Below are positions 55,372-63,458 of a stretch of 64,000 nt of DNA, in pieces. Positions within the stretch are counted from its first letter, which is position 1. Each line of letters opens with the position of its first letter. The translations under genes were made by a program, and so were the position numbers. This DNA comes from an uncultured Coprococcus sp. (lineage in GTDB: Bacteria; Bacillota; Clostridia; Lachnospirales; Lachnospiraceae): contig URJI01000003.1 of NCBI GenBank assembly GCA_900548215.1, forward strand, positions 10,399 to 74,398, given 5' to 3'. The notes beneath the pieces are model-generated. The model saw only the letters and a list, made by a program, of their open reading frames with translations. It had not been told where the DNA came from and ran no database searches.

Positions 55372-56409
55372 TTATGCTAACTCTGCGAAGTACTTGATTG
55401 TTCTAACCATCTGGCTTGTGTATGAGTTCTCATTGTCATACCATGAAACAACCTGAACCTCATATAAATCATCAGCGATCTTTGATACCATTGTCTGAGT
55501 TGAATCAAATAATGAACCATATCTCATACCGATAACATCTGATGAAACGATTGGATCTGTGTTGTAACCAAATGACTCTGAAGCAGCAGCCTTCATTGCA
55601 GCGTTGATTCCATCAACTGTTACATCAGCACCCTTAACAACTGCTGTAAGGATTGTTGTTGAACCTGTTGGAACTGGAACTCTCTGAGCTGATCCGATAA
55701 GCTTGCCATTTAACTCTGGGATAACAAGACCGATAGCCTTAGCAGCACCTGTTGAGTTAGGAACGATATTAGCAGCACCTGCTCTAGCTCTTCTTAAATC
55801 GCCCTTTCTGTGTGGTCCGTCAAGTATCATCTGATCGCCTGTGTAAGCGTGGATTGTTGACATGATACCAGACTGGATTGGAGCATAGTCATTAAGAGCC
55901 TTAGCCATTGGTGCAAGACAGTTAGTTGTACATGAAGCTGCTGAGATGATCTGATCATCAGCTGTTAATGTATCCTGGTTAACTGAGAATACGATAGTCT
56001 TAAGATCATTACCAGCTGGAGCTGAGATAACAACCTTCTTAGCACCTGCGTTGATATGAGCCATTGACTTCTCCTTTGAGCAGTAGAAACCAGTACACTC
56101 AAGAACTACATCAACACCGATCTTACCCCAAGGAAGGTTGTTTGCATCTGCCTCCTTGTAGATTGTAAGAGTCTTACCATCAACTGTGATTGTGTTAGCC
56201 TCATCATCAGCTGAAACTGTGTGAAGGTTCTCACCGATCTTGCCACAGTATCCACCCTGTGCTGTATCGTACTTGAGAAGATCTGCAAGCATTGAAGGCT
56301 TTGTTAAATCGTTGATTGCAACAACTTCATAACCCTCTGCACCGAACATCTGTCTGAATGCAAGACGACCAATACGTCCAAAACCGTTAATTGCTACTTT
56401 TACTGCCAT
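55372..56409 (-). CDS. gap: Glyceraldehyde-3-phosphate dehydrogenase, type I
   Basis: The 345-residue enzyme oxidatively phosphorylates glyceraldehyde 3-phosphate using NAD. Features: the Rossmann motif [15 protein letters not shown], the catalytic cysteine in [39 protein letters not shown] and the C-terminal [15 protein letters not shown]. It is the first gene of the gap-pgk-tpiA run with a clear promoter at 56506-56534 and a hairpin leader. Confidence 0.98.
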   Translation of the reverse strand: MAVKVAINGFGRIGRLAFRQMFGAEGYEVVAINDLTKPSMLADLLKYDTAQGGYCGKIGENLHTVSADDEANTITVDGKTLTIYKEADANNLPWGKIGVDVVLECTGFYCSKEKSMAHINAGAKKVVISAPAGNDLKTIVFSVNQDTLTADDQIISAASCTTNCLAPMAKALNDYAPIQSGIMSTIHAYTGDQMILDGPHRKGDLRRARAGAANIVPNSTGAAKAIGLVIPELNGKLIGSAQRVPVPTGSTTILTAVVKGADVTVDGINAAMKAAASESFGYNTDPIVSSDVIGMRYGSLFDSTQTMVSKIADDLYEVQVVSWYDNENSYTSQMVRTIKYFAELA

Positions 56410-56458
56410 TTTTTATTCCTCCTAGGTTTTTGAAATATAATAAAAGTATTTATCAATC

Positions 56459-56478
56459 TGCCACGCAGGAACGTGGCA
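56459..56478 (-). promoter_or_regulatory. Hairpin in the gap leader
   Basis: TGCCACG and CGTGGCA form a perfect 7-bp stem with a 6-nt loop, about 50 bases before the gap start and inside the predicted 90-nt leader. A 5' stabilising stem is a plausible role. Confidence 0.45.
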
Positions 56479-56505
56479 AATAAATCGTGTTAAATACACA
56501 AGCTA

Positions 56506-56534
56506 ATCATACATTCTTTGGCTATAAATTTCAA
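56506..56534 (-). promoter_or_regulatory. gap promoter
   Basis: On the minus strand TTGAAA (56534-56529) and TATGAT (56511-56506) have 17-bp spacing. Initiation near 56499 is expected. Confidence 0.65.
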
Positions 56535-56697
56535 GCCTTAATCTCATTTTTTTAGTTACCATTTATCCAAAATACACAAAGTCATTATTACAAATTATAC
56601 TAATAAATAATAAAATATATCGATACATAACACCATCCTAAGCATGTAATTATTATATATACAGCGCACTTCAGCTTATATTTACATAATGCATTCT

Positions 56698-56776
56698 CTG
56701 CAGGACATATTCTGTATATAGCATATTCTGTATATAGCATATTCGGTACATAGGCACTTTCTGTACACAGCATATT
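56698..56776. repeat. 16-bp tandem repeats, five imperfect copies
   Basis: The unit CTGTATATAGCATATT occurs exactly twice (56712-56727, 56728-56743), with diverged copies before (56698-56711) and after (56744-56760, 56761-56776). Confidence 0.75.
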
Positions 56777-56843
56777 CTCCATGAACTGTCTTCAGCATGA
56801 AAATACGCTATATGTGATTCTTCACCTTTATGAATCAATCCGA

Positions 56844-56911
56844 GTTACAGTCAGTGAGAATCTATAGCATTGTTACAATCAGTGAGAATCTATAGCATTT
56901 TCACTGATTGT
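56844..56911. repeat. 28-bp tandem duplication ending in an inverted repeat
   Basis: The 28-bp unit at 56844-56871 is repeated at 56872-56899 with one difference. The second copy's ACAATCAGTGA (56875-56885) is then matched by a perfect inverted TCACTGATTGT (56901-56911), giving an 11-bp stem with a 15-nt loop. No neighbouring transcript obviously needs a terminator here. Confidence 0.8.
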
Positions 56912-57116
56912 GATATTTGCAAATTTAAAAGTACAACTTTTTATCTTTTTTCTTGAAATCGCCTAAAAAGTTAAAATCATCCTAATAATTATCACTTTCA
57001 GCTCTTTTTTATTGAAAAAGATAAAATTTTATATATTACAATCACAATCAAGACAAAAAAGACAAAAACTCAACGTTATCAATATATTTAGATCAGGCCA
57101 TACCACCGAGTCCCAG

Positions 57117-57288
57117 CTTGATAATGATAAAATACATAGTTCAATTATGAGATATAAAGCTCGATAATAATAAATCGCATAATCCACTAACAAGATATCC
57201 AGCTCGATAATAATAAATCACATAATCCACTAACAAGATATCCAACTCGATAATAATAAAAAGCTAGTCCAATTATGATATATCCGGA
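57117..57288. repeat. 43-bp tandem repeats, four copies
   Basis: Units at 57117-57159, 57160-57202, 57203-57245 and 57246-57288 start CTYGATAATRATAAA. The two central copies differ at only two positions, and the outer ones are diverged. A further degenerate copy may follow to about 57330. The block ends about 80 bp before the PHP gene promoter. Confidence 0.8.
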
Positions 57289-57368
57289 TCAATAAGAATG
57301 AATCTTTCAGTACAATAATAACAAGTTTCCTCAATATCCATATTTCATATATTTTTTCACGTTCTCTA

Positions 57369-57377
57369 TGGTATAAT
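57369..57377 (+). promoter_or_regulatory. Extended -10 promoter of the PHP phosphatase gene
   Basis: TGGTATAAT at 57369-57377 is an extended -10 (TGnTATAAT) with no clear -35. Initiation near 57384 leaves a leader of about 60 nt to the ATG at 57446. Confidence 0.5.
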
Positions 57378-57445
57378 GTGAATCGCACAATCTGCACAAA
57401 ATGGATATTCTCCATAAATATATTGTAATAGGAGGTATGAATAAA

Positions 57446-58267
57446 ATGATCATTTGTGATTCACATGTACACTCAGAATTTTCCAGCGACTCCTCTGCTC
57501 CATTGGACAGTATAATCCAGAGAGCTATACAGCTTGGGATTCCTAAAATATGCTTGACAGATCACCACGATATAGATTTTCCGATCAACCCTGAAGACGG
57601 ATATGACTTTCAGCTTGACTTCAAATCTTACTTTGCTACACTTGATAAGATCCATGACAAATACAAAGATATAATTGATGTGAGAAGCGGCGTGGAGCTT
57701 GGCCTTATGAATACTGTCGCTGACAAGGCAAAAGCTATCGCCAACACTTATAAAGACAAGCTTGACTTCATCATCGGCTCATCACATCTCGTAAGAGGGC
57801 TTGATCCATATTATCCGGCCTACTATGAAGGGCGCACAGAGGTAACTGCAATCAGAGACTATTTCGAGTCAATCCTCGAGAATGTAACTCTGATCGACGA
57901 TTATGATGTATATGGCCATCTTGATTACGTTATCAGATACTGCCCTTCAGGCGAGAAGGCATTTAGGATTCCTGATTACATAGATGTATTTGAACAGATC
58001 TTCAAGATCATTATCCCAAAGGGCAAAGGTATCGAGATCAACACAGGAAGTCTGTACAAGAACATGAGTTACGCACACCCGCATATGGATATATTAAAAC
58101 TCTACAGGGAAATGGGCGGTGAGATCATAACTGTGGGATCTGACGCCCACAAACCGGAATATCTCTGTTATGATTTTGAAACCTATGCAAGAGATGCACT
58201 CACATCCCTTGGCTACAAATACTACTGCACCTTCAAGAACAGAAAACCGGAATTTAACCAACTGTAA
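57446..58267 (+). CDS. PHP-domain histidinol-phosphatase-like protein
   Basis: The 273-residue metal-dependent phosphoesterase has PHP motifs DSHVHSEFSSDS (residues 5-16), CLTDHHDIDFP, SGVELGLM, FIIGSSHLV, YGHLDYVIRY and VGSDAHKPE, which build a trinuclear metal site. It is closest to HisJ (histidinol phosphate to histidinol), but no other his gene is near, so the substrate is uncertain. AGGAGG ten bases before the ATG at 57446 decides the start; an ATG at 57437 is too close to it. It is on the plus strand and has its own promoter. Confidence 0.88.
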   Translation: MIICDSHVHSEFSSDSSAPLDSIIQRAIQLGIPKICLTDHHDIDFPINPEDGYDFQLDFKSYFATLDKIHDKYKDIIDVRSGVELGLMNTVADKAKAIANTYKDKLDFIIGSSHLVRGLDPYYPAYYEGRTEVTAIRDYFESILENVTLIDDYDVYGHLDYVIRYCPSGEKAFRIPDYIDVFEQIFKIIIPKGKGIEINTGSLYKNMSYAHPHMDILKLYREMGGEIITVGSDAHKPEYLCYDFETYARDALTSLGYKYYCTFKNRKPEFNQL

Positions 58268-58290
58268 TGATATTAAACAGATAACAACAG

Positions 58291-58391
58291 ATTTAATCAA
58301 ACTGTAATAGATTTAATCAAATCTACAACAGATTTAATCCAAATACAATGGATTTAATCCAAATACAGCAAATTTAATCAAACTATAAAAA
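58291..58391. repeat. 20-21-bp tandem repeats after the PHP gene
   Basis: The core ATTTAATC recurs at 58291, 58311, 58332, 58352 and 58372 (spacings 20, 21, 20, 20), each followed by CAAA/CCAAA and a variable AC-rich stretch. The end of the coding region (ATTTAACCAACTGTAATGA from 58252) looks like a diverged first unit. Confidence 0.8.
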
Positions 58392-58392
58392 C

Positions 58393-58476
58393 AGCCAAAT
58401 GTCAGAACTCAGCATATATATCCTTCACCACCATTATAGCGACAAGGTTTATATCGTTCCAACATTTGGCTTTTTA
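58393..58476 (+). terminator. Long-loop terminator of the PHP gene
   Basis: AGCCAAATGT (58393-58402) and ACATTTGGCT (58462-58471) pair perfectly and are followed by a T-run on the plus strand. The 59-nt loop may hold a nested stem (TCCTT/AAGG region), so this may be more than a simple terminator. Confidence 0.55.
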
Positions 58477-58543
58477 TATTGTTTTAATGTTCAATTTTAC
58501 AAATACAGCCTACTCACTAACCACTGCTTTCCGCAGACAGCGC

Positions 58544-59230
58544 CTACATCATATACGTATAGCTGTCTGAGAAAACATCATTCTTATACCTTCTATCATC
58601 TCCCGCATAAAACGGACTGTTCGGTATATCATGTACATCCATATGACGAAGCTCATATAACCTCTTTCCACCAGGGCCTTTGAGCTTATCATAGACTGCA
58701 TTCGGGCAGCTCTCAAGCAAAGTTCTGAGAAGCTTTTTTCTCTCCTCTTTACTAAGATGGTTAATATTGACGAACAGCGAATTTCTATCATTTCTTGTAT
58801 ACAGAACGTAAAAATAATTATCGCTCGTATATTTTGAACCAGGTATCATATGGTCTGTAATGAGATATACGTCCCATCTGTATGCCAGCTGAGGGCGTTT
58901 CCAATCAGTTGCAATTATATTCTCGGAGAGTTTGATGTATCCATCATCATACTGCAAATCATCATACAGCTCATCTGCCATATCAAGGATCTTGTCATTG
59001 CCAAATTTCTTTGCCTGTTTTCCGGGATTGAGCACAAGATATATTCCAAACAGTAAGGCAAAAACAAATATGAGAAACATAGGTCCTATAAGCATCACAT
59101 AAGAAATTTCTACGTCATCTTCAAAAAAAGATTTAAGCATAAAAAAACATGCGACAGCCATCGGCAGGCCAAGTGCTATAGATATACGCCCCTTCTTTTT
59201 GTAGTAATTCAAAATCTTCTGTCTACCCAT
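58544..59230 (-). CDS. Unrecognised two-span membrane protein
   Basis: The 228-residue protein has a basic start (MGRQKILNYYKKKGR), two hydrophobic spans at about residues 16-32 and 43-66 (MFLIFVFALLFGIYLVL), then a soluble cytoplasmic domain of about 160 residues. The pattern IKLSENIIATDWKRPQLAYR...YLITDHMIP followed by LSKEERKKLLRTLLE is reminiscent of bacterial PH/YcxB-like domains, but I do not claim the family. It starts 12 bp after mnmA with AGGAGGA in front and is probably cotranscribed with it. Function unknown. Confidence 0.75.
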   Translation of the reverse strand: MGRQKILNYYKKKGRISIALGLPMAVACFFMLKSFFEDDVEISYVMLIGPMFLIFVFALLFGIYLVLNPGKQAKKFGNDKILDMADELYDDLQYDDGYIKLSENIIATDWKRPQLAYRWDVYLITDHMIPGSKYTSDNYFYVLYTRNDRNSLFVNINHLSKEERKKLLRTLLESCPNAVYDKLKGPGGKRLYELRHMDVHDIPNSPFYAGDDRRYKNDVFSDSYTYMM

Positions 59231-59242
59231 ATTATATTCCTC

Positions 59243-60328
59243 CTAACAAATACTTCCACCGCCAAGTACATGATCGCCCTCATAGAAAACAACTGCCTGT
59301 CCTTTGGTCACAGCTCTTACAGGTTCATCAAATACCGCCTCAACAAGATCATCACCTATCTTTCTGATCGTGCACATACTTCCTTTGTGATTGTATCTTA
59401 TCTTGGCTTTCACATGCATAGGTTCTGTCAGATCTTCTATAGACATAAAGTTGAGCCGGTTGCAGACCAGTCTGTCAGAGAACACATCACCATTTTCTCC
59501 GATCACAACCTGATTTGTCTCCGGTATGATATCAACCACAAATACAGGATGCCCCATGGCAAGGCCAAGTCCCTTTCTCTGTCCAATCGTATAGTGGATT
59601 ATTCCTTTGTGCCTGCCTATAACTTTGCCGGTCACATCAACAAAATCCCCCGGACTTGAAGGAAGTCCTGCCTCATTCTCAAGATATCCTGCATAATCAC
59701 CGTCAGGAACAAAGCAAATATCCTGACTGTCAGGCTTATGGGCAACCATAAGTCCGTGCTCCTCTGCTATCCTTCTTATCTCAGGCTTACTGTATTCACC
59801 AACAGGCATAAGAGTTCTCGCAAGCTGTTCCTGGGTCAGATTATACAGTGCATAAGTCTGATCCTTCTCAATCCCCTTTGCCTCCTGCAATGTATATCTG
59901 CCATTTGGAAAACTGATAATTCTTGCGTAGTGTCCTGTGGCTATATAGTCCCCGCCTATCGCCATGCATCTGGTGAGCAGAGACTCCCATTTCACATATC
60001 TGTTGCAGGCAATACACGGGTTCGGAGTCCTGCCCTGCCTGTATTCATCAACAAAATAATCTATCACATATTTCTTGAATTCCTCTTTGAAATTCATAAC
60101 ATAGTACGGAATATCAAGCTGTGACGCAACTCTTCTGGCATCATCCACAGCAGAAAGTCCACAGCACCCGGCATGGGCACTTACAACATCTCTGTCCTCG
60201 TCCTGCCATATCTGCATAGTGACACCGATCACATTGTACCCCTGCTCTTTTAAAAGCAATGCGGCTACAGAAGAATCAACTCCCCCTGACATTCCTACAC
60301 ATACTGTCTTTCTATTTAAATCAAGCAT
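59243..60328 (-). CDS. mnmA: tRNA 2-thiouridylase MnmA
   Basis: The 361-residue enzyme adenylates and thiolates U34 of Lys, Glu and Gln tRNAs. It has the ATP-binding motif GMSGGVDSS at residues 12-20, catalytic cysteines in TPNPCIACNRYVKW and SQDICFVPDGDYAG, and the signature GRHKGIIHYTIGQRKGLG. AAGGGGAT before the ATG at 60328 decides the start over a longer frame. A cysteine desulfurase gene is the upstream neighbour on the same strand and is the likely sulfur donor. Confidence 0.96.
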   Translation of the reverse strand: MLDLNRKTVCVGMSGGVDSSVAALLLKEQGYNVIGVTMQIWQDEDRDVVSAHAGCCGLSAVDDARRVASQLDIPYYVMNFKEEFKKYVIDYFVDEYRQGRTPNPCIACNRYVKWESLLTRCMAIGGDYIATGHYARIISFPNGRYTLQEAKGIEKDQTYALYNLTQEQLARTLMPVGEYSKPEIRRIAEEHGLMVAHKPDSQDICFVPDGDYAGYLENEAGLPSSPGDFVDVTGKVIGRHKGIIHYTIGQRKGLGLAMGHPVFVVDIIPETNQVVIGENGDVFSDRLVCNRLNFMSIEDLTEPMHVKAKIRYNHKGSMCTIRKIGDDLVEAVFDEPVRAVTKGQAVVFYEGDHVLGGGSIC

Positions 60329-60457
60329 ATCTATCCCCTTGCCGCAGATCCTGCAAAACAACAGGTCATATCCCGCCATCCATACGCAGCGCAGCAAACA
60401 ATCCTAATCTTTTTAAGTTACAAATAAAATTATACAATTGAGATATTTGTTTGTAAA

Positions 60458-61639
60458 TCACTGATTTCTCTTTATGAAATCCTGATATGCAGGGGACATA
60501 TTTCTGAGATTCTCAACAATTCTCTTCAGATTGTCAACCACAAAATCCCCTTCCTCCATGGTGTTTTCGTATCCAAGCGTAAGTCTCACAGCCCCGTGTG
60601 AGATCTCCTTTGGAAGGCCGATTGCTGTCAGGACATGCGATGGATCTACGGAACCAGATGTACATGCAGAGCCGGCAGATGCACATATTCCCGCCATATC
60701 AAGCATGATGAGTATCGTCTCCCCCTCAACAAACTGAAAACTAATATTTATATTGTTAGGCAGTCTTTCTGATTCGTGTCCATTGAGCCTTGAGTATGGT
60801 ATCTCAGCAATTATACGGCGGATCATATGATCCCTTATCTCCGTCTCTCTGCCCATCCTCTCATTCATAGAAAGAACAGCCAGTTCCGCAGCCTTTCCCA
60901 TACCAACGATTCCAGGCACATTTTCCGTGCCTGCACGCCTTCCACGCTCCTGCTGTCCTCCATGAATAAAGCTGCCAATCTTCACGCCACTTCTCACATA
61001 CAGAAAGCCTACCCCCTTCGGGCCATTCAGTTTGTGGCCGCTGCAACTGAGCATATCAATATTCATGGCATTTACATCCAGAGGAATCTGTCCATATGCC
61101 TGAACCGCATCTGTATGAAAGAGTATTCCGTGTTCATGGGCTATCGCGCCAATCCTGCTCACCGGCTCGATAGTGCCTATCTCATTATTCGCCGTCATAA
61201 CCGATATAAGGATTGTATCAGGCCTTATGGAAGCTTCCAGTCTGCCTGTATCAACCATACCTTTCTCATCCACATCAAGATACGTCACGTCAAACCCTTG
61301 TTTTTCAAGATACTGACACGTATGCAATATAGCATGATGCTCTATCTTTGTCGTGATGATATGCCTGCCCTTTTCTGAAAACGCTTCAGCGGCTGCTTTA
61401 AGTGCCCAGTTATCTGACTCTGAACCGCCACCAGTGAAAAATATCTCCTCGGGCTTTGCTCCGATCGAATCGGCAATTATATCCCTCGATACATTTATGA
61501 CATCCTTATTCCTGGACGCAAATGTATACACACTTGAAGGATTACCATATTTTTCTGTAAAATAAGGCAGCATGGCATCGAGCACTTCCGGTCTCACCGC
61601 CGTTGTCGCTGCATGATCCATATATATAAGCTTTCCCAT
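60458..61639 (-). CDS. Cysteine desulfurase (NifS/IscS family)
   Basis: The 393-residue PLP enzyme strips sulfur from cysteine as a protein persulfide. It starts IYMDHAATTAVRPEVL; the PLP-binding lysine is in SCSGHKLNGPKGVGFLYV, GGGQ-like binding is seen in HGGQQERGRRAGTEN, and the active-site loop is GSACTSGSVDPSHV. The C-terminal layout is of the short-loop NifS type used by clostridia. The mnmA start is about 130 bp downstream, so the pair most likely serves tRNA thiolation; a role in Fe-S assembly is also possible. Confidence 0.95.
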   Translation of the reverse strand: MGKLIYMDHAATTAVRPEVLDAMLPYFTEKYGNPSSVYTFASRNKDVINVSRDIIADSIGAKPEEIFFTGGGSESDNWALKAAAEAFSEKGRHIITTKIEHHAILHTCQYLEKQGFDVTYLDVDEKGMVDTGRLEASIRPDTILISVMTANNEIGTIEPVSRIGAIAHEHGILFHTDAVQAYGQIPLDVNAMNIDMLSCSGHKLNGPKGVGFLYVRSGVKIGSFIHGGQQERGRRAGTENVPGIVGMGKAAELAVLSMNERMGRETEIRDHMIRRIIAEIPYSRLNGHESERLPNNINISFQFVEGETILIMLDMAGICASAGSACTSGSVDPSHVLTAIGLPKEISHGAVRLTLGYENTMEEGDFVVDNLKRIVENLRNMSPAYQDFIKRNQ

Positions 61640-61793
61640 ATCCGTTCTCTTTTCATTTCAATTTCTGCAATCTGACATAAAAATTTTACTACTATATATT
61701 ATTCTATTACAATTCAAATGCCACGTGATATATCTACATTTGTTCTGCGCATATCATTTTTTCATTCTACATATGTCACTTTTACCAGTAAGT

Positions 61794-63284
61794 TCAGACC
61801 ATCTGTCCATTTTCAAGTGGCTTTACTATCTTTTTATACACCCTGATAAGGAGTATCAGTGATATTGCAACACTGAAAATCTCTGCAATCGGGAACGCCG
61901 CCCACACACCATTCACACTATTCATAGCCTTTGATAAGAAATACGCCACAGGCAGTATGACAAATAGCTGTCTCGCCATGGATACTATCATACTGTACAC
62001 ACCCTTTCCTACAGCCTGGAACATTCCTGAACAAGTAACCGAAAATCCTGCAAATATAAACGCCGTACTCATGATCCTGACAGCCGGTATACCCATGGAA
62101 AGCATGTCGTCAGTGGCATCAAATATTTTTAGGATCTGTCCCGGAAAAATCTGCATGATAACAAGACAGAACAACATGATAGAGCAGCCCACCATGACAC
62201 CAAGCTTCATAGTACGCTTCATTCTGTCCGGCTTCATCGCTCCATAATTGTATGATATTATCGGTATCATTCCGTTATTCAATCCAAATACAGGCATGAA
62301 CGCCATACTCTGAACCTTAAAATATGCTCCAAATACCGCAACCGCCAGTTTTGAAAATGAAAACAGTATACGATTCAGAAAATAGTTCATCACTGAACCT
62401 ATCGCAACCATTATGACCGAAGGTACGCCGACACTAAGTATCTTACCAATTATCTCTCCGTGTGGTCTGAAACTCTTTAGTGTAATATGAAGATCAGGAT
62501 TTTTCTTGATATTAAATATCATCGCAAGCGTTCCGGCTATACACTGACCACACACTGTTGCTATGGCAGCGCCCTTAACGCCCATCCTAGGGCATCCCAG
62601 CAGTCCAAATATCATGATCGGATCAAGTATAAGATTGATAACAGCACCAAGTATCTGTGTTATCATACTGTACATTGTACGTCCCGTCGATTGAAGTAAT
62701 CTCTCAAATGTCATCTGGAACGCAATTCCAAACGCACAGCAACAACATACCTCCAAGTACTCAGTTCCATATTGGATAACCTGTACATCATCTGTCTGAC
62801 TCACCATGAATGTTCTGGCAAAGAACAAACCTATTATCAGGAATATTATATAACCTACCGCCTCAAGGAATATTCCCTGTCTTGCAACCTCATTTGCCCT
62901 GTCAAATTTCTTTTCTCCGAGAGCCTTGGATATAAATGCATTGAATCCAACACCAAGTCCCGAAAACACGCCGATCATCAAATTTTGTATAGGGAATGCC
63001 GTGGATACTGCAGTTAGTCCATCCATGCTATATCTTGACACGAACACACTGTCAACAACATTGTACATCGCCTGGAAAAGCATTGAAATGATCATAGGCA
63101 GAGACATAGACATCAGAAGTTTCCCCACAGACATCACGCCCATCTTATTTTCCCCGATATCGCCTGTGAGCTGTTTTTTGTTGCTATCAGATTCATTTTG
63201 CTTTGGATCTTTTATCTGATTTACATTTTCCTCTTCACGATTTTGTTCTTTTTTAATATTAGAATCTACTCTCTTCTCTTTCAT
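61794..63284 (-). CDS. MATE-family multidrug/sodium efflux transporter
   Basis: The 496-residue protein has about 12 membrane spans in two homologous halves; the first begins MSLPMIISMLFQAMYNVVDSVFV and GLGVGFNAFISKALGE is typical of MATE carriers. Substrate not predictable. A hydrophilic N-terminal tail of about 45 residues, rich in Lys, Asn and Glu, precedes the first span and is longer than usual. GAGAGGT supports the ATG at 63284. It seems monocistronic. Confidence 0.93.
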   Translation of the reverse strand: MKEKRVDSNIKKEQNREEENVNQIKDPKQNESDSNKKQLTGDIGENKMGVMSVGKLLMSMSLPMIISMLFQAMYNVVDSVFVSRYSMDGLTAVSTAFPIQNLMIGVFSGLGVGFNAFISKALGEKKFDRANEVARQGIFLEAVGYIIFLIIGLFFARTFMVSQTDDVQVIQYGTEYLEVCCCCAFGIAFQMTFERLLQSTGRTMYSMITQILGAVINLILDPIMIFGLLGCPRMGVKGAAIATVCGQCIAGTLAMIFNIKKNPDLHITLKSFRPHGEIIGKILSVGVPSVIMVAIGSVMNYFLNRILFSFSKLAVAVFGAYFKVQSMAFMPVFGLNNGMIPIISYNYGAMKPDRMKRTMKLGVMVGCSIMLFCLVIMQIFPGQILKIFDATDDMLSMGIPAVRIMSTAFIFAGFSVTCSGMFQAVGKGVYSMIVSMARQLFVILPVAYFLSKAMNSVNGVWAAFPIAEIFSVAISLILLIRVYKKIVKPLENGQMV

Positions 63285-63373
63285 ATGTACCTCTCACTTC
63301 AATTACATATTTTCTTACTTCTTATCTTTAAACTAATATATACTACATTATTTTTTTACTATTTACAACAGTG

Positions 63374-63437
63374 AAAAAAAGACCACCAACTCACATGTGA
63401 TATTTCACGAATCTTTATCCACGAGTCGGCGGTCTTT
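63374..63437 (-). terminator. Terminator after the Rpn-family gene
   Basis: AAAGACCACCAACTC and GAGTCGGCGGTCTTT pair (with G-U pairs on the minus strand) around an inner TGTGA/TCACG stem, and a seven-T run follows on the minus strand. It is 22 bp past the stop. Confidence 0.75.
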
Positions 63438-63458
63438 GTATTTTACAATGATATGTCT

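Larger units (their letters stand above)
56410..57371. other. Gene-free, repeat-rich kilobase between gap and the PHP gene
   Basis: About 960 bp of very AT-rich DNA between divergent gene starts. It holds the gap leader and promoter at its left end, then three separate short-period repeat blocks (56698-56776, 56844-56911, 57117-57288). No reading frame has a ribosome site or recognisable product; a 60-codon minus-strand frame over the first block simply translates the repeat. Nothing else is seen. Confidence 0.6.

Noticed and set aside
56600..56782. A 60-codon minus-strand frame (starts MENMLCTESAYVP) as a small protein
   Set aside because: It mainly translates the 16-bp tandem repeat, with no ribosome site or recognisable family.
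57117..57330. CRISPR array
   Set aside because: The 43-bp units are directly contiguous without unique spacers, and no cas genes are present.
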